This document shows, piece by piece, positions 11,434-20,630 of a stretch of 56,150 nt of DNA. The stretch's first letter is position 1, and each line of letters begins with the position of its first letter. The notes under the pieces are model-generated. The model had not been told where the DNA came from and did no database searches. It was given only the letters and a program-made list of their open reading frames with translations. The stretch covers positions 239,363-295,512 of the forward strand of contig NZ_NVPR01000032.1 in the NCBI RefSeq assembly GCF_002551815.1, read 5' to 3'. The position numbers and the translations under genes were made by a program. The stretch is from Bacillus sp. AFS098217. Its GTDB lineage: Bacteria; Bacillota; Bacilli; Bacillales; Bacillaceae_G.

Positions 11434-13574
11434 TCTTTCCCCTTTTCTTCCGGCGGTTCCGGATATTTAATGCGAGAATGGAAAATACCATTCAATGTTT
11501 CACATAATGTTTTCCCAACAATTTGTAGTTCTTTAAATGTCAACTCGCATTCACTGAACTGGCCATCTTGTAAACGATCTTTAATAATACTTTGCACTAA
11601 ATTATTAATTTGCTCTGGCGTTGGATGGTTCATTGATCGCACTGCTGCTTCTACACTGTCCGCAATTCCAACAATCGCCGATTCTTTAGATGTCGCTTTT
11701 GATCCTGGATAGCGGAACATTTCTTCTGTATATTTCTCTTTATCTTCTTTTATTGCTTTATAGTAAAAATATTTCAGTAATGTTGTTCCATGATGTTGCC
11801 CAGCAATATCAATAATTTCTTGCGGAATATGATGCTCTTCTAACATCTTCACACCATTCGTTACGTGAGCAATAATAATATCTCTACTCGTTTCAGGATC
11901 TAATTTATCATGTGGATTCTCAATCCCCATTTGATTTTCAATAAAGAAGTGCGGCTGTACAGTTTTTCCAATATCATGATAATACGCACCAACGCGCGCC
12001 AATACACCATTCGCTCCAACAGCCTCACAAGCAGCTTCAGAAAGATTAGCAACCATGACACTATGATGGTACGTACCTGGCGCTTCCAATAAAATTTTAC
12101 GAAGCAGCGGATGATTCGGACTTGAAAGCTCCACAAGTTTCATACTTGACACAATGCCAAGACCACTTTCTAAATACGGTAAAATCCCCATAGCTAAAAT
12201 AGATGAGATAATCCCCGAAGCTGCCGCCATTAATAATTGCGAGCCAATTTCAAGCACTGAGAAATTCCCATTACGCAAGAGTAATAGAGCCGCTAATACA
12301 ACTACGTTTAAAACGGAAACAAGGATACCCGCTTGCAAAATCAAGGTGCGTCTATTTTTCTCTTTCAAAAAGATACTAACCGATAACGAGCTTAGTAAAA
12401 CATAAATGCCCACACTATAGTTCAATGTACTCGTTACACCTTCATTAAATAGGATACTCCCGCATACCGAAAAAATCATACTTGTTAGAAAAACAAATCG
12501 ATCACCAATCATTAATTTCACTAATATTGTCCCCATTGCAACCGGAACAACATACGCGATACCTGCATATTCCAGCTTTTGAAACAAGCTAATGATTTTC
12601 ATCAAAACAACTGTAATAGCTAAAATGGTTGTATACGCTAAAATATACGGTTTTTCTTCTCTTTTTAATTTTAAAAACGATTCAAATTGTTTATGCATAA
12701 AAAACAACAGTACACCAATCACAATCGCTAACCCTACAAATGGTTGAAATGTATTCCCTTGCTCCAAGAGTCCAACTAATTTCAACTGATTGTATATTTC
12801 TGGTGTAATCGTGTCGCCTTCCTTCACAAGAATTTGTCCTTGAAGAATATAAACTGGCGCAACTTCGTCTTCCGCTAATTTTCTTCTATCTTTTGTAACA
12901 ACTGGATCATAGAAATAATTTGCTGTAATTGCATATTTCCCAAGTGCATTAAGCGCTTCTTTTAAATCGCTACTTATATTGACAGTACTTATTTCACTAA
13001 CAAATCGTTCTCTTGCAGCATTTTCTTCATCCATTTTAATAGGCGAAGACATTATACTATTAATTGCCGTTATCGCTGCATCCCTTGCCATATTTAGTTG
13101 TGTCTGTTCTGCATTAACAAAATTTAATAAAACTTCATCCGACAAGCTTTTTGTTAAATCTGTAGGCAACTTCTTCTTCAATTTTTCTAATCGATCCGTA
13201 GCAGAAATCTTTTTCTGTTCATCAGGGCTAGCAGCCTTTATCTCAGCATTCACTTCGTTTATCACATCAAAAACAGAATTTACTATATCGACTTTATTTT
13301 GCTTATACTCGCTTCGATATGTATATTGATCCTGAACTTTTTGAGCAGCGTCCTTCTTCTTTTTATCTGTTATTACTTTATCTTCAATTTTAATAGGAGA
13401 ATGAATGGTTTGTTTAGAAATAGAGAACTCTTCAACATCTAGTTGCTCTGGTTTCACATTGTTCATAAGCGCAAAAAATAGCACTGCTCCTAATAAAATA
13501 TAAGAAATCCAGCTTAGTTTTTTCGAATGCTGTATATTACGAAACCACTTAGAAAATTCTTGAGACCTTGACAT
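11430..13574 (-). CDS. pgpH: c-di-AMP phosphodiesterase PgpH (7TM-HD family)
   Basis: PgpH is a membrane-bound HD-domain hydrolase that degrades cyclic di-AMP. The protein has an N-terminal membrane helix, a large extracytoplasmic 7TMR-HDED domain (about residues 30-270), seven closely spaced membrane helices, and a C-terminal cytoplasmic HD domain with [18 protein letters not shown] and GQHHGTT motifs. Although the frame is open to 13643, the ATG at 13574 is preferred: it follows GGAGAGGAGAAGG and begins [10 protein letters not shown], giving 714 residues. It is followed by ybeY with a 4-bp overlap. Confidence 0.94.
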   Translation of the reverse strand: MSRSQEFSKWFRNIQHSKKLSWISYILLGAVLFFALMNNVKPEQLDVEEFSISKQTIHSPIKIEDKVITDKKKKDAAQKVQDQYTYRSEYKQNKVDIVNSVFDVINEVNAEIKAASPDEQKKISATDRLEKLKKKLPTDLTKSLSDEVLLNFVNAEQTQLNMARDAAITAINSIMSSPIKMDEENAARERFVSEISTVNISSDLKEALNALGKYAITANYFYDPVVTKDRRKLAEDEVAPVYILQGQILVKEGDTITPEIYNQLKLVGLLEQGNTFQPFVGLAIVIGVLLFFMHKQFESFLKLKREEKPYILAYTTILAITVVLMKIISLFQKLEYAGIAYVVPVAMGTILVKLMIGDRFVFLTSMIFSVCGSILFNEGVTSTLNYSVGIYVLLSSLSVSIFLKEKNRRTLILQAGILVSVLNVVVLAALLLLRNGNFSVLEIGSQLLMAAASGIISSILAMGILPYLESGLGIVSSMKLVELSSPNHPLLRKILLEAPGTYHHSVMVANLSEAACEAVGANGVLARVGAYYHDIGKTVQPHFFIENQMGIENPHDKLDPETSRDIIIAHVTNGVKMLEEHHIPQEIIDIAGQHHGTTLLKYFYYKAIKEDKEKYTEEMFRYPGSKATSKESAIVGIADSVEAAVRSMNHPTPEQINNLVQSIIKDRLQDGQFSECELTFKELQIVGKTLCETLNGIFHSRIKYPEPPEEKGKE

Positions 13575-13810
13575 GATTTCAATACCTTCTCCTCTCCAGG
13601 CATAAAGTGAAACTACTTTCAGTTGGTATTCCCCCCTATCCAAAAGAAAGCTAATTCACACAAGTTGTGCTTTTTCGGGCGCTATCTCCCACTTCATTTC
13701 TTTCGTTTCCAAATTCACAGCCTATTCATGGGTAGTTTATTTGTCTACTCTTTAATGATATAAAAAAATGAATTGTTCGCCAACCCACTCACCTATCTCT
13801 ATCATATAAA

Positions 13811-13840
13811 AAGAAATGATCCTGACAAATAGGATCATTC
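13811..13840 (-). terminator. Terminator after phoH
   Basis: Perfect 9-bp arms AATGATCCT/AGGATCATT flank a 7-base loop and are followed on the minus strand by TTTCTTTTT. It overlaps the phoH stop codon. Confidence 0.87.
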
Positions 13841-14794
13841 CATTTTATCATATGCCTCAATAATTCGCTGTACGAGTGGATGTCTTACAACGTCCGATTG
13901 TTCCAATTTCACAAACGAAAGCCCTGATACACCCGATAAAACATTCACAGCAATCGAAAGCCCTGATTTAACACCTTTTGGCAAATCAACCTGAGAAGGA
14001 TCGCCTGTAACAACCATTTTCGAACTAAAACCTAAACGTGTTAAAAACATTTTTATTTGAGCACCTGTTGTATTTTGAGCTTCATCTAAAATGACAAAAG
14101 AATCGTCAAGCGTACGTCCTCTCATATAAGCAAGAGGTGCAATTTCAATCGTTCCTCTCTCCATCATACGCTGCGTATATTCTTGTCCAAGAATATCATG
14201 AAGCGCATCATAAAGGGGACGCAGATAAGGATCCACTTTTTCTTTTAAATCACCTGGTAAAAACCCTAAACTTTCTCCTGCTTCTACAGCTGGCCTTGTT
14301 AAAATAATTTTTTTTACATATCCTTGCTTTAGTGCCCTTACAGCCATTACTACAGCTAAATACGTTTTCCCTGTACCAGCCGGCCCTATTCCAAACACAA
14401 TATCATTCTTTTTCAGCGCATGAATATACTGCCTTTGTCCCATTGTTTTTACACGAATCGATTTACCTTTTGCTGTTTTAAAAATTTCTTCTTCATACAA
14501 CTCTTCAAAATGAGCAATTTTCCCTTGGCGACCAAGCTGAATTGCATATGCAACATCTCGCTCAGTAATTGATACACCTTTACGAATAACAGCAAGTAAT
14601 TGCTGTAAGATTTTTTCAACAAGCGCCACCGCTTCATCTGCTCCAGATACACGAACAGATTCACCTCTAGTTACAATAGATACAGCAAGCTCTCGTTCAA
14701 TTACTTTTAAATTTGCATCATTCACTCCAAATAGAGCTATTGCTTCATTGTGGTTTTCTACTTGTTGGTTCATTTCTACTAATTGTTCTGCCAT
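13835..14794 (-). CDS. phoH: PhoH-like ATPase
   Basis: This is a PhoH family P-loop ATPase, a superfamily I-type nucleotide hydrolase thought to act in RNA metabolism alongside YbeY. The 319-residue protein has the Walker A motif GPAGTGKT at 137-144, Walker B FVILDEAQN and motif VVTGDPSQVDLP. The length is typical. It lies 3 bp downstream of yqfD; in B. subtilis too the order yqfC-yqfD-phoH is conserved. Confidence 0.95.
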   Translation of the reverse strand: MAEQLVEMNQQVENHNEAIALFGVNDANLKVIERELAVSIVTRGESVRVSGADEAVALVEKILQQLLAVIRKGVSITERDVAYAIQLGRQGKIAHFEELYEEEIFKTAKGKSIRVKTMGQRQYIHALKKNDIVFGIGPAGTGKTYLAVVMAVRALKQGYVKKIILTRPAVEAGESLGFLPGDLKEKVDPYLRPLYDALHDILGQEYTQRMMERGTIEIAPLAYMRGRTLDDSFVILDEAQNTTGAQIKMFLTRLGFSSKMVVTGDPSQVDLPKGVKSGLSIAVNVLSGVSGLSFVKLEQSDVVRHPLVQRIIEAYDKME

Positions 14795-14797
14795 TAC

Positions 14798-15997
14798 TCA
14801 GTCTCCTTGAATATCGGATTCAGATATTGGTTGTGGCTCTGCAATATTTTCAATCACTGTATAATGTAATGCTACTCTTAGATGATCTGCCCCAACCTCT
14901 TTATGCAAAATCTTATCACTTACAATCATAGCATGTTCATCCAATTTTTTCTTTAGTTCTTTTTCTGCCATTTCTTTCGCAACCTTAAGCGCTTGCTTTT
15001 CTGTATATTCACGGTTCGCCTCTTCCTCTTCACGCACAATTTCTTTTTCATAAGAAACAGGTAGTGTAAAACCAAATAATTTCACATCATGTTTTACACT
15101 TTCTGAACGCGAGCGCTTATACTTATCATGCTGAAAACCCCATATTTTTATTTTCCCACTTCCAAAACGGAGAAAATGCTCATTATATGAATTCCCCGTA
15201 TACACTTGGAATGTTGTTTTCAAAGGAACTGTCACTTCGGACTCGTACCACGTTTCCCCATACACAATTCCTTTAGCGGAAACAACCGTTGGGTTCTCCT
15301 CATTTCCAAACATTCCAGATACAAGCAGTTGCCCCTTTTGTACATAATCATTTTTCATTACAACTGGCTTTCCAACTTCCACAAATGTTTTTGTAATAAC
15401 CGCTTCTTTTTTCGCTACTAAATTTTGCGGTTTCTGTTCTTTTTCCTTCTTCGGTTCATTTTTTTCAACAATTTTAAAATGGTATGTCGTCCCCTGTATA
15501 TCTAGACCAGCCCATGTAATTGCATTAATTTTGTCTGTCAAATGCCGCTGAATATCTTCAACATTAGGCATTTGAAATTGTAATCTCCCTTTCTTTATAC
15601 CCATTTTGTCCAATTCTTTCATAAGTATATATTCTGTTTCCGGTTTCGCCCCTGTAATCTCAATTTTCCATACCATATTTGACAGCGCGATCATTCCGAA
15701 AAAAAAGATAAGGAGGCCAATTAAAAAGCCACTATTTTTAAGCATGCGCTTATTCCAAAAAGGAGCACCGTAACGTCCTATAAAATATAACTTACATTCA
15801 TTTTTACGATAAATCGGTCTTAACTTCTTCACATCCCGCAGTAACATACAAAAGACCAATGTTTCATCAGCAATCTTCTTTACATCCCAAACAAATAAAT
15901 TTCTGCGTACACACTCATTAATAAAGCGTTCGATCCCTCTACCTTCGATTCGTACTTTTACATATCCAAGCCACTTTGTAAACCATTGATTCTTCAT
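14798..15997 (-). CDS. yqfD: Sporulation protein YqfD
   Basis: This 399-residue protein is of the YqfD/stage IV-like sporulation family. It has one clear membrane helix at about residues 88-108 (GFLIGLLIFFFGMIALSNMV), with most of the rest predicted to lie outside the cytoplasm. In B. subtilis yqfD is transcribed from sigma-E in the mother cell and affects spore formation. No catalytic motif was recognised. It is followed by phoH and preceded by yqfC, from which it is separated by a possible terminator. Confidence 0.9.
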   Translation of the reverse strand: MKNQWFTKWLGYVKVRIEGRGIERFINECVRRNLFVWDVKKIADETLVFCMLLRDVKKLRPIYRKNECKLYFIGRYGAPFWNKRMLKNSGFLIGLLIFFFGMIALSNMVWKIEITGAKPETEYILMKELDKMGIKKGRLQFQMPNVEDIQRHLTDKINAITWAGLDIQGTTYHFKIVEKNEPKKEKEQKPQNLVAKKEAVITKTFVEVGKPVVMKNDYVQKGQLLVSGMFGNEENPTVVSAKGIVYGETWYESEVTVPLKTTFQVYTGNSYNEHFLRFGSGKIKIWGFQHDKYKRSRSESVKHDVKLFGFTLPVSYEKEIVREEEEANREYTEKQALKVAKEMAEKELKKKLDEHAMIVSDKILHKEVGADHLRVALHYTVIENIAEPQPISESDIQGD

Positions 15998-16092
15998 CGC
16001 TCGCCTCCACTACCTTTCTCAAAAGTAGATATTCGCATCTACTTTCTTTCGCTTTGACCATCAAAATAGCTCGTACGAAATAAAATAAGAAG

Positions 16093-16117
16093 AAAAACTT
16101 CACTTAAGGAAGTTTCA
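16093..16117 (-). terminator. Possible terminator between yqfC and yqfD
   Basis: Arms AAACTTC (16095-16101) and GAAGTTT (16109-16115) form a hairpin just after the yqfC stop, with a T-rich tail on the minus strand. Partial read-through into yqfD is likely, because the pair is co-transcribed in relatives. Confidence 0.6.
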
Positions 16118-16119
16118 CT

Positions 16120-16413
16120 TCATTTTTCTTTCTTCTCATTTTCTAAAAATGTCACTTGCTCAATAACCCCTTCAAGTAACAGCTCCTCCGGAAGAATGGT
16201 TTTAATGACAAACGATTGCCCTTTAATTAATAATTGACCATGTTTTAGTAATAATCGTACTTCTTTATCAGAAAACACTAATAACCCTCGATGATTTTCT
16301 ATATAAATATGCACTTGCCCAACAAGAGTAATCCGAGGCAGATCCATTAGCACATCCACTGGTAGGTCTATTTGCTTTGTTAGCCAATTTTTCATTTGTT
16401 CTAACTTCTTCAT
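16120..16413 (-). CDS. yqfC: Sporulation protein YqfC
   Basis: This 97-residue member of the YabP/YqfC family is a small sporulation protein of unknown biochemical role, expressed under sigma-E in B. subtilis. The ending of the domain resembles an LSM/PRC-barrel-like beta sheet (VHIYIENHRGLLVFSDKEVRL). The open frame extends to 16503, but the ATG at 16413 was chosen because GAGGGGGG lies 8 bases upstream and the resulting length fits the family. It is followed by yqfD. Confidence 0.87.
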   Translation of the reverse strand: MKKLEQMKNWLTKQIDLPVDVLMDLPRITLVGQVHIYIENHRGLLVFSDKEVRLLLKHGQLLIKGQSFVIKTILPEELLLEGVIEQVTFLENEKKEK

Positions 16414-16488
16414 CTCCAAGACCCCCCTCTCATCCCATATGTATGAAAAAAGGGCTTGTAATATCACGTCCCAACAGAAAAAAAGCAT

Positions 16489-16523
16489 AAAAAAACGTCT
16501 CATGAGAAATGAGACGTTTTTTT
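16489..16523 (-). terminator. Terminator after rpsU-yqeY
   Basis: A perfect 14-bp stem (AAAAAACGTCTCAT against ATGAGACGTTTTTT) with a short GAGAA-type loop overlaps the yqeY stop codon and has T-runs on both strands. Confidence 0.9.
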
Positions 16524-16965
16524 ATGCTAATAGCTGTGCAACCAGCTTATTCACTTGTGATCCGTCTGCTTTACCTTTTACTTTCGGCATAACAGCACTC
16601 ATCACTTTACCCATATCTGCTTTAGAAGCAGCACCAACATCAGCAATTACTTGCTTAATTACGTTCGCAAGCTCTTCCTCTGTTAATTGCTCTGGCAAAT
16701 ACGTGTTTAAAATCTGAATTTCACGTTGCAGTTTATCAACAAGGTCATCACGACCCGCTTTTTTAAATTCAAGGAGGGAGTCCTTATGCTGTTTTACTTC
16801 ACGAGCTAAAACTGTTAATTCCTCTTCTTCAGTAAGAGTATGTTGCAGTTTAATACCTTCATTTTGCAAAGCAGCCTTAACCATACGAATAACGGTTAAT
16901 TTTTCTTTTTGTTTATTCTTCATCGCTTGTTTCATATCATCGTTTAAACGACCGAGAAGACTCAT
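16522..16965 (-). CDS. yqeY: GatB/YqeY domain protein
   Basis: This 147-residue protein matches the YqeY family, which is homologous to the tail domain of GatB, the tRNA-dependent amidotransferase subunit. Free-standing YqeY is thought to bind tRNA, but no activity is proven. The C-terminal signature [20 protein letters not shown] is characteristic. It lies 15 bp downstream of rpsU, a pairing conserved widely in Firmicutes. In B. subtilis yqeY is followed by yqeZ-yqfA-yqfB, which are not present here. Confidence 0.93.
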   Translation of the reverse strand: MSLLGRLNDDMKQAMKNKQKEKLTVIRMVKAALQNEGIKLQHTLTEEEELTVLAREVKQHKDSLLEFKKAGRDDLVDKLQREIQILNTYLPEQLTEEELANVIKQVIADVGAASKADMGKVMSAVMPKVKGKADGSQVNKLVAQLLA

Positions 16966-16980
16966 AACTTACACCCTCTC

Positions 16981-17154
16981 TTAGAATTTACGCTTTCTTG
17001 CCGCTTCAGATTTCTTCTTACGTTTTACACTTGGTTTTTCATAAAACTCGCGCTTTCTTGCTTCAGCAAGTGTACCAGTTTTAGAAACCGATCTTTTAAA
17101 ACGGCGAAGTGCATCCTCCAAAGACTCGTTTTTACGAACGACTGTTTTTGACAT
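16981..17154 (-). CDS. rpsU: 30S ribosomal protein S21
   Basis: S21 is a small basic protein of the 30S subunit involved in initiation. The 57-residue protein starts [19 protein letters not shown] and ends in the basic tail [13 protein letters not shown]. An upstream in-frame GTG exists at 17181, but the ATG at 17154 follows the strong ribosome-binding site GGAGGGAGGG and reproduces the family start. It heads an rpsU-yqeY operon behind a good sigma-A promoter. Confidence 0.97.
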
Positions 17155-17238
17155 TCTCTTTCCCTCCCTCCGAAACATCACACTTACATACTAACTTCAG
17201 CATGCAAAAAGAAACACTTCTTCAGCATGTCTTTTACG

Positions 17239-17268
17239 ATTATAATACATTTTGTCACTTCAGGTCAA
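17239..17268 (-). promoter_or_regulatory. Sigma-A promoter of rpsU-yqeY
   Basis: On the minus strand TTGACC (17268-17263) and TATAAT (17244-17239) are separated by 18 bases. A direct repeat, CTTCAGCATG on the plus strand at 17195-17204 and 17220-17229, lies in the expected 5' leader. Confidence 0.8.
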
Positions 17269-17563
17269 CTATTTGACAGAATAAAAGGAGAGTAGGTGCC
17301 CTTCCTTTTTAAAAGTCTATGTAAACTACGTATTATAACTGATATTTATTTTACCTTTTATTCGAACCAATTTATGTAATACAACTAATTATTTTGTACA
17401 AATGGCACAAGTCTTAAAATTACTTCTGCTTTTACATCTATCCGGTAGACCCTCACGGCTAAGAATCTGCCACGCAAGAAGGTAAAGAACGCCTTCTGCG
17501 TGAAAGTACCTTAGCCGACGGGACTAAACAGTCGATTCTAAACAGGGCACTCCCGCTTTTAAA
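17269..17563. other. rpsU-deoC intergenic region with a structured element
   Basis: The right half contains a strongly structured, GC-richer block (17450-17522, listed as a repeat). The rest is AT-rich and shows no open frame. Confidence 0.55.
17450..17522. repeat. Structured palindromic intergenic element
   Basis: Nested inverted repeats form a long imperfect cruciform: CCC/GGG at the base, CGGCTAAG (17456-17463) with CTTAGCCG (17510-17517), and ACGCAAGAAGG (17472-17482) with CCTTCTGCGT (17492-17501). The GC content is higher than in the flanks. It follows deoC on the minus strand and could act as its terminator, but it lacks a T-run. It looks like a small mobile or repeated element, but its family was not recognised. 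Confidence 0.55.
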
Positions 17564-18229
17564 TTAATAATCAGTTGTTGCTGTTTTTCCACTAACTAAC
17601 GCAACACCAGAGCTTGTACCGATGCGCGTTGCTCCCGCTTCTACCATCGCATCCATATCTTCACCGCTGCGCACGCCACCTGAAGCTTTCACGCCAATTT
17701 CTGGTCCAACTGTTTTTCTCATTAATGCTACATCTGCTATTGTTGCGCCACCTGTTGAAAAGCCAGTTGATGTTTTTACAAAGTCTACACCTGCTTTTAC
17801 AGATAATTCACACGCACGGACTTTTTCTTCTTCTGTTAATAAACATGTTTCAATAATAATTTTCACAAGTGCTTTTCCTTTTGCTGCTTCTACAACTGCA
17901 CGAACATCGCGCTCTACTAACTCATCATTTTTATCTTTTAATGCACCGATGTTGATTACCATATCAACTTCTGTTGCACCTTTTGCAATTGCATCTTGCG
18001 TTTCAAATGCTTTTGTTTCTGGCGTGTTTGCCCCAAGTGGGAAACCGATTACCGTACAAACTTTTACATCTGTACCCTTTAATAATTCAGCTGCTGTTTC
18101 AACCCAAGTAGGATTTACACATACAGAAGCAAAATCATGTACTTTTGCTTCTTCACATAATGTAACAATTGCTTCTTTTTTTGTATCCGGTTTTAATAGT
18201 GTGTGGTCGATTAATTTTGCATAGTTCAT
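17564..18229 (-). CDS. deoC: Deoxyribose-phosphate aldolase
   Basis: DeoC cleaves 2-deoxyribose-5-phosphate to glyceraldehyde-3-phosphate and acetaldehyde in nucleoside catabolism. The class I TIM-barrel enzyme shows the Schiff-base lysine in [14 protein letters not shown] and the second active-site lysine in VKASGGVR. The frame is open to a GTG at 18253, but the ATG at 18229 follows AAAGGAGC and gives the usual 221-223 residues starting [10 protein letters not shown]. It lies apart from other nucleoside genes, between rpsU and mtaB, which is a cereus-group arrangement and not the B. subtilis one. Confidence 0.95.
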   Translation of the reverse strand: MNYAKLIDHTLLKPDTKKEAIVTLCEEAKVHDFASVCVNPTWVETAAELLKGTDVKVCTVIGFPLGANTPETKAFETQDAIAKGATEVDMVINIGALKDKNDELVERDVRAVVEAAKGKALVKIIIETCLLTEEEKVRACELSVKAGVDFVKTSTGFSTGGATIADVALMRKTVGPEIGVKASGGVRSGEDMDAMVEAGATRIGTSSGVALVSGKTATTDY

Positions 18230-18335
18230 TTTTTCATATGCTCCTTTCTTCACTCAACAGTTGTCTGACAACTGCAACGGTTAGCATTATAGCATGAAAT
18301 ATTAACAACTTCATATCTTAACTTCTCCACCAATG

Positions 18336-18372
18336 AAAAAAGCATGCAAATCCTTTTCTTTTGCATGCTTTC
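18336..18372 (-). terminator. Terminator after mtaB
   Basis: Perfect 12-bp arms AAAGCATGCAAA and TTTGCATGCTTT are followed on the minus strand by a T-run. It closes the transcript that ends with mtaB. Confidence 0.9.
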
Positions 18373-18375
18373 TCA

Positions 18376-19728
18376 TTACGCACTTGCTGAGTCTTTTTTC
18401 ACATCGTCTTCAAGAACACGTACAAATTGAGCCTCATTATACGGATAACCAGCTTTTGTAATTTTCACTTTTACCAGTTTACCAATTAACTCTTCAGATC
18501 CTTCAAAAACAACCTTTAAGTAGTTATCTGTATAGCCTACATATAATCCTTCGCGGTCGCCCTCTTTGAATGGTTCTTCTGGAATAATTTCAAGAACTTC
18601 TCCTTCAAATTGAGAAGCATATTCTTTCGCTAATTGATTTGATAATTCAATTAGACGGTGCACACGATCATTTTTTACTTCTTCAGGAATTTGATCATCC
18701 ATACGAGCTGCAGGTGTTCCAGTACGTTTTGAATAAGGGAAAACGTGTAATTCAGAGAAACGGTTTTCTTTAATGAAATTGTATGTTTCCATAAATTCTT
18801 CTTCCGTTTCACCAGGGAAACCAACAATTACGTCTGATGTAATTGCAAGGCCTGGTAACGCCTCTTTCAAGCGATCTAAACGTTCTTGGAAAAATTCCAT
18901 CGTATATTTACGGCGCATACGTTTTAATACAGTGTTTGATCCCGATTGCAATGGAATGTGTAAGTGACGCACAACTACTTCAGATTTATCTAATACTTCA
19001 ATTACTTCATCTGAAATTTGACTCGCTTCAATTGAAGAAATACGAAGACGCTTTAAGCCATTCACCTCAGCTTCCATATCGCGAAGCAATCCAGCTAAAT
19101 TGTAATTTTTCATGTCTTCTCCGTATCCACCTGTATGAATACCAGTTAAAACAATTTCTTTATAGCCTGCATCAACTAATTGCTGTGCTTGATGAATAAC
19201 TTCTTTTCCATCACGAGAACGCATTAAACCACGTGCCCAAGGAATGATACAGAACGTACAGAAGTTATTGCAACCTTCTTGTATTTTTAAAGATGCACGT
19301 GTACGGTCAGTGAAATACGGTACGTCAAGCTCTTCATATACACGTGTTTTCATAATGTTGCGGACAGCATTAATTGGTTGACGCTCTTTACGATACTCTT
19401 CGATATATCCTAGCATTTTTTCACGATCTTGCGTACCAACAACGATATCCACGCCTGGAATCGCCATAATTTCTGCTGGAGATGTTTGTGCATAACAACC
19501 TGTTACACAAATAACCGCATCCGGATTATGTCTCACTGCACGACGGATAATTTGACGGCTCTTTTTATCACCTGTATTTGTTACCGTACATGTATTAATT
19601 ACATATACATCTGCTGTTTTTTCAAAATCTGTTCTTTCATAACCACCTTGTTTAAACAATTGCCAAATTGCTTCTGTTTCGTAGTGGTTTACTTTACAAC
19701 CTAACGTATGGAACGCAACAGTTGCCAT
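18376..19728 (-). CDS. mtaB: tRNA (N6-threonylcarbamoyladenosine(37)) methylthiotransferase MtaB
   Basis: MtaB is a radical-SAM enzyme that converts t6A37 to ms2t6A37 in tRNAs. The 450-residue protein has the N-terminal UPF0004 domain with cluster cysteines C11, C47 and C78, the radical-SAM motif CNNFCTFC (153-160), and a C-terminal TRAM domain (about 375-440). This is yqeV of B. subtilis. It starts 6 bp after rsmE and lies at the 3' end of the dnaK-operon neighbourhood (dnaJ-prmA-rsmE-mtaB), as in B. subtilis. Confidence 0.95.
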   Translation of the reverse strand: MATVAFHTLGCKVNHYETEAIWQLFKQGGYERTDFEKTADVYVINTCTVTNTGDKKSRQIIRRAVRHNPDAVICVTGCYAQTSPAEIMAIPGVDIVVGTQDREKMLGYIEEYRKERQPINAVRNIMKTRVYEELDVPYFTDRTRASLKIQEGCNNFCTFCIIPWARGLMRSRDGKEVIHQAQQLVDAGYKEIVLTGIHTGGYGEDMKNYNLAGLLRDMEAEVNGLKRLRISSIEASQISDEVIEVLDKSEVVVRHLHIPLQSGSNTVLKRMRRKYTMEFFQERLDRLKEALPGLAITSDVIVGFPGETEEEFMETYNFIKENRFSELHVFPYSKRTGTPAARMDDQIPEEVKNDRVHRLIELSNQLAKEYASQFEGEVLEIIPEEPFKEGDREGLYVGYTDNYLKVVFEGSEELIGKLVKVKITKAGYPYNEAQFVRVLEDDVKKDSASA

Positions 19729-19734
19729 TGATCA

Positions 19735-20484
19735 TCACCCCATCAATTCAAAATGATAAGAAGCGGCGCTTAACGCATAAAGCGGTGCCGTTTCTGTTCT
19801 TAAAATTCTTGGTCCTAAACTACATGGTACAAATTTATGTTCGCAAAGCGCAGAAATTTCTTCCTCAGATAACCCACCCTCTGGCCCAAATACAATTAAA
19901 AGTTTTTGACCATGCTCAATCGTCGCTAAAGCCTTCGCAAAATTCGCTTTTTCACCTTGTTTTGCTTCCTCTTCATACGCGACAAGACACACATCATACT
20001 CACTGCTCATCGCGAGCAATTGTTTAAATGATGCTGGAGTATGCACATCTGGAATTTCACTTCTATGTGATTGTTCCGCTGCTTCTTTCACAATTTTTTT
20101 TAAGCGCTCAACTTTTTTATCTGCTTTTTTCGCATCCCATTTCACAATAGAACGAGATGCTTGAAATGGTAAAAATGCAGCTGCCCCAAGCTCGGTTCCT
20201 TTTTGAAAAATTAACTCTAGCTTGTCTCCTTTCGGCAGTCCACTTGCAATCGTTACGAACACTGGCAGTTCGCTTGACGTCTCTACCCATTCTACAATAG
20301 CACTATCCACAAATTCACTGGTAATTTCAGCAATTGTACATCTTGCTGTTTTTCCGTTTACACAGCAATAAATAGAATCACCAGCTGTCATGCGCATCAC
20401 TCTTGCAATATGATGTACATCATCACCTACAATACGAATACTTGCATCATTTACATATTTCTCTTCTACAAAATAACGTTGCAT
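19735..20484 (-). CDS. rsmE: 16S rRNA (uracil(1498)-N3)-methyltransferase RsmE
   Basis: RsmE is a SPOUT-class methyltransferase acting on U1498 of 16S rRNA. The 249-residue protein has an N-terminal PUA-like domain (MQRYFVEEKYVNDASIRIVG) and a SPOUT knot with IVFGPEGGLSEEEI and the terminal LGPRILRTETAPLYALS motif. It sits between prmA and mtaB. A 20-bp hairpin lies 17 bp upstream of its ATG, before the AAGGTGATG ribosome-binding site. Confidence 0.95.
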   Translation of the reverse strand: MQRYFVEEKYVNDASIRIVGDDVHHIARVMRMTAGDSIYCCVNGKTARCTIAEITSEFVDSAIVEWVETSSELPVFVTIASGLPKGDKLELIFQKGTELGAAAFLPFQASRSIVKWDAKKADKKVERLKKIVKEAAEQSHRSEIPDVHTPASFKQLLAMSSEYDVCLVAYEEEAKQGEKANFAKALATIEHGQKLLIVFGPEGGLSEEEISALCEHKFVPCSLGPRILRTETAPLYALSAASYHFELMG

Positions 20485-20501
20485 CTCATCACCTTAGTAA
20501 A

Positions 20502-20545
20502 GTTTCGTTCCTTTCGTAAGTCCACACTTACGAAAAGAACGAAAC
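20502..20545. promoter_or_regulatory. Long hairpin upstream of rsmE
   Basis: Two 20-base arms (20502-20521 and 20526-20545) pair with only one mismatch across a 4-base loop. It lacks a convincing T-run on either strand, so it is not a standard terminator. Its position directly before the rsmE ribosome-binding site suggests RNA-level control or processing between prmA and rsmE. Confidence 0.6.
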
Positions 20546-20630
20546 GTTATCATTTTAATATAACAAACGGCAAGTCCCTCACTTTATATAGCGAGAGACT
20601 CTTCCATTCATTATAATCATAAATTATATA

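Noticed and set aside
11900-12136. Separate minus-strand gene inside pgpH
   Set aside because: It is an out-of-frame shadow of the HD domain of pgpH, has no ribosome-binding site and shows no recognisable domain.
17622-18224. 200-codon plus-strand frame opposite deoC
   Set aside because: It is an antisense shadow created by codon bias in deoC; there is no ribosome-binding site or domain.
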